Origin: Latrodectus hesperus
Taxonomy: Eukaryota; Arthropoda; Arachnida; Araneae; Theridiidae
Length of the DNA: 64,000 bases
Reading direction: 5' to 3'
Assembly: GCA_037975125.1 (NCBI GenBank)
Contig: CM075853.1
Coordinates: forward strand, 51,404,458-51,468,457
Position numbers and translations under genes: made by a program. Within the stretch, counting starts at the first letter, position 1, and each line of letters opens with the position of its first letter. Of the stretch, positions 12,839 to 28,857 are shown one piece after another. Under the pieces are notes generated by a model. It made no database searches and had not been told where the DNA came from. It saw only the letters and a list, made by a program, of their open reading frames with translations.

Positions 12839-13013
12839 ACTGCACGTCCCGGGCAGTACAATCCCCTGATAGGAGGCCAAATTTAATATAAAAGAATTTA
12901 CATTTCAAGAGGATACAGAGCACATTACATACACAAGCAACTAAAAATACAAGAAAATAGAAAAGATTAAAATTATCTATACTATTTACAAACAGACCAT
13001 GGTCTACTGATTT
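12839..13013 (-). other. Untranslated spacer between pol and the 3' LTR
   Basis: About 175 bp of element sequence after the pol stop codon. No env or other frame. Confidence 0.7.
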
Positions 13014-16000
13014 TTACTCTACATTACGATAAGGAGCTAATCTATCATAATGTACTACCTTTGGTTTTGAAGCAGATGATTTTCTTATACGAACCACGAC
13101 GTCGTTCAGTCTTTTTAGGACTGTGTAGGGACCTTCCCAGTTGGCTTGCAACTTTGGAGAAAGTCCTTTACGTCGAATCGGGTTCCACAACCAAACTTTG
13201 TCACCTTCTTGGAATTCATGTCCCGTCGCTCTTGTGTCATACCTTGTCTTCATTCTTTCGGTCGTCAGGTTGATTCGGTCTCGAGCGAAGTTATGGACAT
13301 CTTCAAGACGTGCCTGAAGGTCTCGAAGGTATTCCTCTGGCGATGAAGATGTATCCGGTGGACGACCAAACTGAAGATCACAAGGGAGACGAAGTTCGCG
13401 ACCAAAGAGCATCTGTGAAGGAGTATATCCGGTAGTCTCATGGACAGCACTGCGATATGCAAGAAGAAACAGCGGTAGCTTCAAATCCCAATCTTGCTGA
13501 TTTCTGGAAACCATAAGGGAGAGGTTATTCAAGATGGTTCTGTTAAACCTCTCTACCATGCCATCCGATTGTGGGTGTAGTGGCGTGGTCTGCGTCTTGT
13601 CTATTCCGAGAATTTGACACATTCCTTTAAACACAACAGAGGTGAAATTTGTCCCTTGATCAGAATGAATTTGTAAGGGTGTGCCGAATCTGGAAACCCA
13701 TTGTTGCACTAGAACCTCGGCTACTGTAGTCGCCTCTTGATCGGGGATTGCAAACGCTTCAGGCCACTTAGTAAAGTAGTCCATGACAACTAGTATGTAT
13801 TTGTTGCCATTTGAGGATCGTGGTAAAGGACCCAAAATGTCCAATGCTATCCTCTCAAAAGGTGCTCCTACGTTGTACCGCTGCAACCTTCCTCGGCTAC
13901 GTTTCTTCGGTCCTTTACGTGCCGCACAGTCATCACAAGATTGGCACCATTTCTCTACATCTTGTCTCGTTTTGCTCCAATAGAAGCGTTCTCGAACTTT
14001 CTGTAGAGTTTTCATTACTCCGAAGTGGCCTCCAGTTGAGCTACTGTGCAATTCTTTCAAAACATCTGAAATTCTTGATTTTGGAAGAACAAGCTGCCAT
14101 TTGAAATTACGTCCATCATCGGACTCCCATTTCCTGTATAAGACACCATTTCTTATATGGAGTGAGTCCCAAAGAGCCCAATATTGCTTAGTAGCAGGAC
14201 TGTAGGTGGAGATATCCTGCCAACTTGGTCTCATACTAGAAGATTCTTTCAATTCAAGAATTGGATTTATATCTGGGTCTTCTTTTTGGGCTTCCCTAAG
14301 TCCTTCATCACTCCATGGGTCTGGTTTTGATGGAGGTGAAACAGTAACTTGGCGTACCGAAGTATTTATCAGCTGATAGTTCTTCTCTACTCTAGAACAG
14401 TATCGGCAGCTTTCATTACACGGCTTCCTTGATAGTGCATCAGCATTTCCATGAAGAATTCCTTTGCGATGACGTATTTCAAAGTCAAACTCCTGGAGTC
14501 GTTGAATCCATCTGGCTACCTGTCCTTCCGGATTTTTAAAATTTAAAAGCCAGGTTAAGGATGCGTGATCTGTTCGGAGCAAGAACTTTCTTCCATAGAG
14601 ATAATGGTGGAAATGTTCTATGGCTTTAACGATTGCCAGCAATTCCTTCCTGGTTGTACAGTAATTCCGCTCTGGTTTCGATAGACATTTACTCCAATAA
14701 GCAATGACATATTCTTTATCATCAATTTCTTGCGACAAAACAGCTCCGATATTTTCGTTGCTGGCATCCGTATCTAAAATGAATAATTTTTCGGGCTGGG
14801 GATATGCAAGAACGGGCGAAGATGTCAATGCCTCCTTCAGTTGTTTAAAAGCTTTCTCACATTCATCTGTCCATAGAAATTTCTGTTTAACTTCTGTCAA
14901 CTTGTGAAGAGGTCTGGCAATACTTGAAAAACCCTTAACAAATTTCCTGTAATATGTGCATAGTCCAAGAAAACTTCTTAATTGGTGGACATCTTTTGGA
15001 CGACTCCAGTCCTTAACTGCGGAGATCTTTTCAGGATCTGTTCTTACACCTTCAGCAGAGATAATGTGTCCCAGATAGCTTACTTCACGTCGGAATAGAT
15101 TACATTTGCAAGGATTCAGCTTCAGGTTGGCCATTTTTAATTTTTCCAGCACCTTTCGGATGTTTCTTAAATGGTCTTCGAATGTGCGCCCTACAATAAT
15201 GATATCGTCCAAATATACCAAACAGGCTTCGTAGGAAAGTCCTCGTAATACTGTCTCCATCAGGCGCTCAAACGTTGCAGGTGCATTGCAAAGCCCAAAT
15301 GGCATAACCTTGAACTGCCAAAGTCCTTGTCCTGTGGTGAATGCAGTCTTTTCTCGATCCTCAGGATGTATCTCTACTTGCCAATAACCACTCTTGAGAT
15401 CCAAAGTCGAAAACCATTGTTTTCCGGATAAAGCATCAAGTGTATCGTCAATCCTAGGAAGAGGGTAACTATCTTTTTTAGTGATGTTGTTTAACCGACG
15501 ATAGTCAACGCAGAATCGGGTAGAACCATCCTTCTTCCGAACTAAAACAATAGGCGAAGCCCAAGGACTCTCTGATGGCTCAATAATGTCATTCTGCTGC
15601 ATTTCCATCAGAAGATTGTCCACCTCTTCCTGCTTTGCGAATGGCAATCTTCTCGGGTGTTGTTTAATGGGTGGATGATTTCCTGTATTGATTCGGTGCT
15701 GCGTCAATTTGGTTCGCCCAACATCATCTGATTTCTTGGAAAAGAGATCTCCGAATTCTAATAATAAATTTCTTGCAGCATTCCTCTGTTTATCATCTAA
15801 CTCTGCTCTCTGAAGGAGTTCATCAATTAGAGTGTCAGGAGGCTCAGATAGTGTGGCTTGACAATTTCGGTTAATACAGGTCACTGGAGTGCAAGTCGCT
15901 AGCACTTCTCCTTCTTTTATAAGTTTTACCTTATTACTTAGATTAGCAACTCTTACCGGGATTACATTTCGTGAAAGATCGACGAGTGAAGAAGCCACTA

Positions 16001-17774
16001 GTACTCCTTTAACGCTATTGTCGGAATCTGGATATTCAGTCAATCCATAATGAAAATTATTATCTTCTGAAAGAGCTCCGGAAACTATTGTCTCAGTTCT
16101 TGGTGGTAATGTTGTTTCACTCTTTGCAGTTATATGATGGACTGTTTTAATATCTGAATATTTCGTCTTAAAAATCGCTATTTCTTCAGAACATGAGTGT
16201 AGTTCATTATTTTTAAAATCTAACTTGAAATGGTTTTCTTTGAGAAAGTCCAATCCAAGAATAAATTCGTCATTTATATCAGCGACATATGCCAAATGAT
16301 GGTACACGGCATTACCAAATGCAATGTTTAGATTGACTTTTCCATGCACTTTAATCTTATCACCTGTCACAGTTTGGAGGGTAATGCAGGGCGGCGTCCA
16401 GATGAGTTTGTCACCAAGTTTGCGAGCCAAATCTGTCCTAATGATAGTTACGTTGGCTCCAGTATCGATTATCATTCTGCAGGGAACTTCGTTGACATGT
16501 CCCATAACGAAAAGTCCGTTGTCGCCGCTACTTACGGAAGAAATGTGAAACGATTTGAAATGGGGCTTCTGACGAAGATCATTTCCATCATCTTTTCGTT
16601 TCGGGCAGTCTCTCTGAACGTGTCCGACTGCTCCGCAAGTCCAACACAGAATTTTCGTGTTTCTGCCACCTTTACTCATTTCTAAGTTACGGAATTTTCG
16701 CCGCAGATCTTCGATTTGCTTTCTGAGATCATAGTCCCTATCAGTAGTAGAGACGGCTCTGATTGAGTGCCGGTCTTTACGCGCGGCCTGCTGGGCAGCC
16801 TCTATCTTATGTGCGTAGACTAGGGCAGATCCAATATCTTTGACATCGGCGAGTCTAAGTGTTTTCTGTATCTCCGGATCCCTCACACTATCGATGAAGT
16901 GATGGAGAGCCAGATCTTGACGTGTCTCAGCTGGGCAGTCCGAAAATGCTAGATGGGAAAGTCGCTGAATATCGGCAGCCAATTCTTGAAGACTTTCACC
17001 CGCTTTTTGATAGCGGGACTTTAACTGTAGTCTGCTATATTCCTTAGTGCACTTATCTCCAAACCGCAGCTCAAGCGCACTCGATAGGGCTTGGAAATCG
17101 TGCCTCTGCTCCTCCGGAAGCGTCTCGAGGATGTCAGCCGCGTCTCCTCTTAAAGAAGCCGCCAGGTGAAAAGCTTGGGCTCGGGGATTCCATCCATTAG
17201 CTTCCGCTACCATCATAAACTGGGTCTTGTATACTTGCCAGGATGATTTCCCATCAAATGTTGAGAGTTTAATATTGGCTAGGGAAGGCACAAATGTCAC
17301 GTTGGGTTCCTCATGTTTGTTTGATATTTGCTTCTCCAAGCTTTCAATCTTCTTATTCATATTGTCTAATGCTTCTTCAACGTTTTCTTCTATCTCCAGA
17401 ACTTTAGTTTCAACTGAAGTTACCTTATCTTCCATTGCATTCATCTTCTCCTGAATGATGTTGGAGAATTCTTCTTTAACACTTACAATGTCCTTCTTAA
17501 GTTCCTTTTTAAGCTCCTCCTGTCCCGCTTTCATCTCCTCCTGTCCAGATTTTATCTCTTTCATCATCTCGGTTTTAATCTCTTCTTGTCCAGCTTTCAT
17601 CTCTTCTTGTCTAGCTTTCATCTCTTCTTGTCCAGCTTTCATCTCTTCTTGTCCAGCTTTTATCTCAGTTTTCATATCTTCTTGTCCAGCTTTCATCTCA
17701 GCCATCTGCTCCGCTAATTTTTCGAGAAGACTTTTCATTAAATCCATATACATTTTTCTTGTGACACGCTGCAT
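13014..17774 (-). CDS. Ty3/Gypsy Gag-Pol polyprotein
   Basis: One uninterrupted frame with no Gag/Pol frameshift or stop. The open frame extends upstream to 17894, but that end is a GTG inside the LTR. The first ATG is at 17774, just past the primer-binding site, giving 1586 residues. Positions below count from 17894 (the ATG is residue 41). Residues 63-130 are a heptad-like repeat built on GQEEMKA, then coiled coil to about 190 and a Gag core at about 200-370. The zinc knuckle CX2CX4HX4C is at 417-430 and the protease DTG at 477-479. RT has YLDD at 894-897. RNase H acidic residues are D1041, E1084 and D1108. Integrase shows H1283, H1290, C1317, C1320 and D1352, D1412, E1448 (35 residues between the last two), then a GPY module near 1588. 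No chromodomain was seen. All key catalytic residues are present, so the element may be competent. Confidence 0.93.
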   Translation of the reverse strand: MQRVTRKMYMDLMKSLLEKLAEQMAEMKAGQEDMKTEIKAGQEEMKAGQEEMKARQEEMKAGQEEIKTEMMKEIKSGQEEMKAGQEELKKELKKDIVSVKEEFSNIIQEKMNAMEDKVTSVETKVLEIEENVEEALDNMNKKIESLEKQISNKHEEPNVTFVPSLANIKLSTFDGKSSWQVYKTQFMMVAEANGWNPRAQAFHLAASLRGDAADILETLPEEQRHDFQALSSALELRFGDKCTKEYSRLQLKSRYQKAGESLQELAADIQRLSHLAFSDCPAETRQDLALHHFIDSVRDPEIQKTLRLADVKDIGSALVYAHKIEAAQQAARKDRHSIRAVSTTDRDYDLRKQIEDLRRKFRNLEMSKGGRNTKILCWTCGAVGHVQRDCPKRKDDGNDLRQKPHFKSFHISSVSSGDNGLFVMGHVNEVPCRMIIDTGANVTIIRTDLARKLGDKLIWTPPCITLQTVTGDKIKVHGKVNLNIAFGNAVYHHLAYVADINDEFILGLDFLKENHFKLDFKNNELHSCSEEIAIFKTKYSDIKTVHHITAKSETTLPPRTETIVSGALSEDNNFHYGLTEYPDSDNSVKGVLVASSLVDLSRNVIPVRVANLSNKVKLIKEGEVLATCTPVTCINRNCQATLSEPPDTLIDELLQRAELDDKQRNAARNLLLEFGDLFSKKSDDVGRTKLTQHRINTGNHPPIKQHPRRLPFAKQEEVDNLLMEMQQNDIIEPSESPWASPIVLVRKKDGSTRFCVDYRRLNNITKKDSYPLPRIDDTLDALSGKQWFSTLDLKSGYWQVEIHPEDREKTAFTTGQGLWQFKVMPFGLCNAPATFERLMETVLRGLSYEACLVYLDDIIIVGRTFEDHLRNIRKVLEKLKMANLKLNPCKCNLFRREVSYLGHIISAEGVRTDPEKISAVKDWSRPKDVHQLRSFLGLCTYYRKFVKGFSSIARPLHKLTEVKQKFLWTDECEKAFKQLKEALTSSPVLAYPQPEKLFILDTDASNENIGAVLSQEIDDKEYVIAYWSKCLSKPERNYCTTRKELLAIVKAIEHFHHYLYGRKFLLRTDHASLTWLLNFKNPEGQVARWIQRLQEFDFEIRHRKGILHGNADALSRKPCNESCRYCSRVEKNYQLINTSVRQVTVSPPSKPDPWSDEGLREAQKEDPDINPILELKESSSMRPSWQDISTYSPATKQYWALWDSLHIRNGVLYRKWESDDGRNFKWQLVLPKSRISDVLKELHSSSTGGHFGVMKTLQKVRERFYWSKTRQDVEKWCQSCDDCAARKGPKKRSRGRLQRYNVGAPFERIALDILGPLPRSSNGNKYILVVMDYFTKWPEAFAIPDQEATTVAEVLVQQWVSRFGTPLQIHSDQGTNFTSVVFKGMCQILGIDKTQTTPLHPQSDGMVERFNRTILNNLSLMVSRNQQDWDLKLPLFLLAYRSAVHETTGYTPSQMLFGRELRLPCDLQFGRPPDTSSSPEEYLRDLQARLEDVHNFARDRINLTTERMKTRYDTRATGHEFQEGDKVWLWNPIRRKGLSPKLQANWEGPYTVLKRLNDVVVRIRKSSASKPKVVHYDRLAPYRNVE

Positions 17775-17784
17775 CAACTCTTCA

Positions 17785-17802
17785 ACCCCGATTCTGACAC
17801 CA
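17785..17802 (-). other. Primer-binding site, probably tRNA-Leu type
   Basis: Four bases inside the 5' LTR end is TGGTGTCAGAATCGGGG. TGG complements a tRNA 3' CCA. The following bases resemble the complement of the acceptor and T arm of a leucine tRNA ending in TCTGACA(CCA). The tRNA identity is from memory of tRNA-Leu ends and is less certain than the site itself. Confidence 0.75.
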
Positions 17803-17873
17803 GTTTTACCGAGCTCCACGGGTTCGTGTTGATTGAGAGTTGAATAAAGCAACCACTTAATGAACACAAGACT

Positions 17874-17879
17874 TTTATT
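17874..17879 (-). promoter_or_regulatory. LTR polyadenylation signal
   Basis: AATAAA in sense orientation, followed by AGTCTTGTGTTC, a suitable cleavage context. The active copy would be the equivalent in the 3' LTR at 12289-12294. Confidence 0.65.
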
Positions 17880-18052
17880 CGTAAAAAACTTCACTAGATA
17901 AACGAAATTACCGCTGTAACAATCACAATTATACAGCTACAATTCGTCAGATACGATAAGAAATAGCTTCCAATCACAGGTCTCAAATACCTCAGACAGA
18001 GAACAACTAGCAGTCACAACTAATCGTCTTCACTCACTGACTGTCTTCACAA

Positions 18053-18087
18053 AACTGACTCTTCCATGTCGGGCTGCGGTATTTATA
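18053..18087 (-). promoter_or_regulatory. LTR core promoter: TATA box plus initiator
   Basis: TATAAATA at 18087-18080 and TCAGTT at 18058-18053 (minus strand). The first TATA base lies 31 bases upstream of the A of the initiator, the spacing expected in an arthropod RNA polymerase II core promoter. The same arrangement recurs in the 3' LTR. Confidence 0.75.
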
Positions 18088-18403
18088 CCTGACTTGGCGG
18101 AGAAATCTACCAATTTCGCCAAGGTTCTGGAAGCTTCTAGGCTATCTCGAAAAATATTGGTCCTAGAGCTTAGGTGATGGATGTTTCCAGAAGTATCGAT
18201 TTCTCGCCAAGTCGCCAAAAATCTCGCCAACCGTCGCCAAGTCGCCAAGAATCTCGCCAACTGTCGCCAAGTCGCCAAATCATTAGGAAATCCGCTTTTA
18301 AACTACAACACGTCTAAATACCGCAATTTTTGCCCAAAATGTGAGAATTTCTGATCTGTCTGAGATATTTTACGACAAATATAATCATTATTTACAAATT
18401 TGT

Positions 18404-20067
<1,664 letters not shown>

Positions 20068-20069
20068 TA

Positions 20070-21477
20070 CACTTCTCGCCATTAAAATTGCAACACCAGG
20101 AAGACGGCACACCACACACGTGAAATTTGCATGACAGGTAGAACTTGCTGTGACATGCAAATGATTAGATTTTCAGCGCATTCATACAAAGCAGGCGACA
20201 GTAGCGACATCTACAATGTGTTTAAAACCAGAGATTTGACAGCAGTTTTCTCATACTCAATTTCCGTTTCAACGTTGTTTTCGACAAAGAAAGTTGTTGT
20301 AATGCCTCGTGTAAGAAGAAGAAATGTCTATCAGCACGTGTCTGACTTTGATCGAGGAAGGATTATAGCCTACCGGGATTGCGGTTTATCGTACCGCAAT
20401 ATTGCTGCTCGCGTCGGTCGAGACCCCATGACTATTAGCAGAATATGGAATCGATGGGTTCAGGACAATCATACGGAACATCATGCAGGATCTCAGCGAC
20501 CCCTCATCACTAACAGCAGAGAAGACAGACATCTTATCCGCATAGTCACAAGGGATCGTACAGCTACGTCACGAACCCTGAGTCGAGAAATGGAGTCATT
20601 TGCAAGGCAACAAGTTTCTGCTCGAACAGTTCGACGACGTTTGCAGCAGCATGGATTGTCTGCACGGCGACCATGGTTTCGGCTACCATTGACGCTGTGT
20701 CACAGACAGGAGCGCCTTCAATGGTGTGATTAGCGACGTACCTGGACTCGGGAATGGCATCACGTCATCTTTACAGATGAATCTCGATTCTGTATACAGG
20801 ACCATGATGACCGCATCCGTGTTTGGAGGCATCGTGGAGAACGCGCATTGCCAACTTGCATTGGACATCGCCATACTGACCCATCTGCTGGAGTGATGGT
20901 ATGGGGTGCCATTGGATACACGTCTCGATCATCTCTTGTTCGCATTACCGGCACTTTGAACAGAAACCATTACGTTTCCGATGTGTTAAGGCCCGTGGCT
21001 CTGCCCTATCTTCGAGACCTCCCTAATGCTTTGTTTCAACAGGATAATGCACGACCGCATGTTGCCCGTACTGTTCTGAACTTCCTTGATACAGAAAAGG
21101 TTCGACTGTTACCCTGGCCAGTATGTTCTCTTGATCTGTCACCAATTGAGAACGTGTGGTCAATGGTTGCCGAGCGATTGGCACGCCATCACTCACTATC
21201 CACTGCTGTCGATGAACTGTGACATAGTGTTGAAGCTGCATGGACTGAGATCCCCGTACATGCCATACAATCTCTGTTTGACTCCATGCCTAAGCGGATA
21301 AATACTGTTATTGCAGATAGAGGTGGCTGCTCTGGGTACTGATTTCTCAAGATCTATACATCCTAATTTCCTGTAAATCTAATCACTTGTTCTTTCTACT
21401 ATAATGTATGTGGCCCATAAATATCGTTCTATTATATGCATACCTTCATGGTGTAGCAATTTTAATGACTAGTAGTG
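20070..21477 (+). mobile_element. Tc1-like DNA transposon
   Basis: A 1408-bp element bounded by TA dinucleotides (20068-20069 and 21478-21479), with inverted repeats of about 35 bp. The left end begins CACTTCTCGCCATTAAAATT and the inverted right end CACTACTAGTCATTAAAATT; both continue GC(A/T)ACACCA(G/T)GAAG. It encodes one DD34E transposase with two in-frame stops, so it is nonautonomous now. It lies in TA-rich flanks, in keeping with the TA target of the Tc1/mariner superfamily. The TIR mismatches indicate an older insertion than the LTR element. Confidence 0.92.
20302..21342 (+). pseudogene. Tc1-like transposase, two premature stops
   Basis: A frame of 346 codons runs from ATG 20302 (MPRVRRRN) to TGA 21340, broken by TAG at codon 144 (20731-20733) and TGA at codon 307 (21220-21222), with no frameshift. 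An N-terminal paired-type helix-turn-helix region (about codons 15-60, including GLSYRNIAARVGRD) and a second DNA-binding helix region (to about 130) are followed by the DDE domain. D159 (FTDES), D248 (QQDNARPH) and E283 (SPIENVW) form a DD34E triad. Length and motif order are typical of Tc1 transposases. The first stop separates DNA binding from catalysis. The open frame also extends upstream to an ATG at 20131, but the downstream ATG fits the family start better. Confidence 0.92.
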
Positions 21478-21479
21478 TA

Positions 21480-23639
21480 TATACTCATATATATATATAT
21501 ATATATTATACTCCATTTTTAATATATGACTATTATAATGATAAACTGTATGCATATTTTAGAATTCAATTTAAAAATACTTAAAATAAGAGTGTCTTAG
21601 AATTTGCAAATTTTTTAGATATATGTATTGAATTCCAGGAAATAAAACAATTTCTAGAATCCTTTTAATTCCTCAAAATTTAATTTTTGATTATCTAATT
21701 GCGTTTTAAGTGATTAAATGTTAATTGGTTCAGTAAATGCATTATTAATGTTTAAAAATATTCAATACACAAAATTTTATAGTAACACGCTCAATTGTTA
21801 CACGTGTTGTTACTTGAATTCCATTATTCTTTCATAACAGAATAAATTAAATTTTCAGAATAAGGTTTTGAGGACATATTTAGTCACTATCAATTAGTTC
21901 TTTATTTCCTTAAAATAAATTTGGTTAAAATTAAGTCTATTATTCCAAATAAGCTACTAAAGACTATGGATTTTTGGAATAATACAATGTTATTATAAAC
22001 AAGTCATCATTAAACACGAAATCTATATAAAATAATGCTCTTTATCTTTAAAACCTCTTTTATATTCCGCAAATTTAAGTCTTCGTCGAGAATGGTAAAT
22101 CCATCTGTTACAATGATAGAAAATTGGAGGAATTACGATTTACATTTCTAGTGAAGCATAATATTTGGTTCAATTGGCAAACATTCAGTCTCTATCTCTC
22201 GTTTATTATTTAGATTTTAAATTCCACATCGTTTGATCTCTTACTAAAATGATTAAGTTTGTTCTTTCACAAATTCTTTTTAAAGGAAAAGAAGAACGCT
22301 TTTTATTAAATCTCCAGATGATAGAAAAGAAAGCTGTATTTTATGCTCTTTATAATTTTAAGCTGGAAATTGAATTACAAACAGTAACAAAAAGAGGTCT
22401 TTCATCCCTCTTTTGTTAAAAAAATCTTTTTTGCGAGTAAAAATATGTTAAAGAAGACTTACTGATTTGTATTCCCATAACGGGAAAAAAATGTTACTGT
22501 TGCTTAGCTAGAAATGATTCCCTTTTTTTGCATTAAGTTTTTTGAAAGAAATTTATTCTATCTAATAACATTATTTTGCATTTCTTCAACATCCTTTTTG
22601 TTCTTAATGATTGCGAAAACATTTAATGGTTTTATAATTTATACATCGTTAATTAATTTTTTCAAAGGATAAAAAAATTAAAAGAGTAATCCATGAATTT
22701 GTTAACATTGCTTATAAAGCGCATTTATTTTTAACTAAATTTAAATAATATTGAATATAAATATTAAAAATCTAAAATTTTAATCAAATTAAAATTAAAA
22801 TTTTAATTTTTTCCTTTGAAAAATATTATTAGTAATCTAAGTCTCAAAACCAGCTTCAAATTTTTCTTAAATTATTATAGCTAATAAATACTATTAAAAT
22901 AAGTTAATATATAATATATAAATAAATATATAAATAAAATTTTAATATATAAATAAAAATAAACGTTTATTCATCTGCATATAAAATATTTTGTAAAAAT
23001 TGTAGGAAAAGCAAATAATTTCGTAAATGAAGTAAAAGTAAGTGAATGTAGTGCAGTAAAAGTAAAGACATTTTATTTTACTTTAAAGTTACAATTTTAA
23101 TTAAAATAAAATAAGAAAATATACTAATATCTAGGTCAACATACACATATTGTTGCATGACAGGTATCTATTATTGTAATACTTGATTCAATTAAATTTA
23201 TTTAAACTTAAGTTTAAAATAATATCTTAAATTTAGCTTAAGAATTTGTTCCACAGAAATTTCATATAAAAATAACTTGCAATTAGAACAAAACTCTGTC
23301 ACACAAAATTTTCTTTATTTTCGTAAGTTTTTCTCTTATCAAATAAATAACATTATTATGAGGACTTTTATTTAAATTAATTGTAATCGATCAGTTTACG
23401 TGTATAGGATCTAAATAAAACTCTGATGTAAGTTTTACTTATTTAACAGCTACTTTAATTTTAGCTCCGTTTAAGCATTCAGTGACGAACAAAGTTATTA
23501 GTTCTTTGATGAATTCCTCACATTTTTTAATTCAATCTATATTTATATTGCTTAAAAATTTTGTCCTTCATATAAATCTTAACTTAACTTTTATCAATGT
23601 ATTTGTGTCTACATTTTTTCTTTCCCATTTTTTTACACA
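21480..23639. other. AT-rich noncoding DNA, nothing recognised
   Basis: Begins with a short (AT)n at about 21489-21506. Otherwise AT-rich sequence without gene or recognised repeat. Confidence 0.6.
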
Positions 23640-23940
23640 ACGGCGGCGGGCATTTGGGTAACTAACCCTTCACCACAACAAGGCCGGAAATTGCTACTCA
23701 TTTATCGTTACCCAGCGTGCACCTGTGAACCAAGTCACGTAGGTGAGTAGCATTACCCACGTCATACCACTACAAACCCGTTTATAGGGCGTGACCACAT
23801 TCATACATCATCACATATCACACAAGAAAGGATAGAGAAACATAGAGAGAAGTAAGATCCATGCCCGAACTGGGATTCGAAACCGGGACCCACAGCTCAG
23901 GAGTCAAGAATGCTAACCACTCAGCCACTAGTCGGCACTC
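23640..23940 (-). mobile_element. tRNA-derived SINE, second family
   Basis: Minus-strand unit of about 300 bp. The head has a perfect A box TGGCTGAGTGG (23927-23917) and a B box GGTTTCGAATCC (23884-23873), which carries one extra T relative to the tRNA consensus. A GC-rich body follows, ending CCCGCCGCCGTTGTGT and then an A-rich stretch (T-rich on the plus strand, before 23640), as expected for a SINE 3' tail. The body differs from that of the SINE at 11930. It is not a tRNA gene: the acceptor and anticodon stems are not convincing. Confidence 0.75.
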
Positions 23941-28499
<4,559 letters not shown>

Positions 28500-28725
28500 T
28501 CCCTGGGTTGCTAAAGCTCCGAGGGCTGGGGACGTGTCCACGTTAATATGTGCTGTCCAAAGTCCTTCCGTTGGTTTTGCGAGGATTTGGATAGGAGGCT
28601 GCCAACTCAGGTGTAAGCCCGTCACCTGATCGGGGCTCAAAATTACGATGGCACTTGGTGATGGGCGAGTATTCCAAACCCTTAATCTAAAGGTACAGTC
28701 TGGGGCTCATCTGTACCGTTCTGTA
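28500..28725 (+). mobile_element. 5'-truncated SINE, related to the 5S SINE at 44400
   Basis: A GC-rich segment in AT-rich DNA whose body aligns with 44505-44730. Shared landmarks in order are CACGTTAAT, AAGTCCTTCCG, GTGATGGG followed by GTATTC, an AGTC(T/C)GG block, and a final GTAC. The 5S-like head is missing or replaced, as in 5'-truncated reverse-transcribed copies. The copies are diverged, so the family is old. Confidence 0.6.
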
Positions 28726-28857
28726 TGTTTTCTCGGCTGTTTCTTTTATTTCAATTATACTTATTAGTTTTTACTGACTTTTGACGTATACGAAGACATT
28801 TTATGCAATAGTATGTTTCAGATATAATGATAATCACTTTCAAATTTTCTATTTTCT

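Noticed and set aside
13061..17832. Plus-strand frames across the LTR element (for example 17455-17832)
   Set aside because: Antisense shadows of gag-pol. The Ser/Cys-rich peptide at 17455 is the complement of the Gag heptad repeat.
17775..17894. N-terminal extension of Gag into the LTR
   Set aside because: The upstream end of the open frame is a GTG codon, not ATG. No ATG occurs before 17774, and the segment translates the primer-binding site.
23873..23927. A tRNA gene with A and B boxes
   Set aside because: The B box has an extra base, acceptor-stem pairing is not evident and the unit continues into a SINE body with an A-rich tail.
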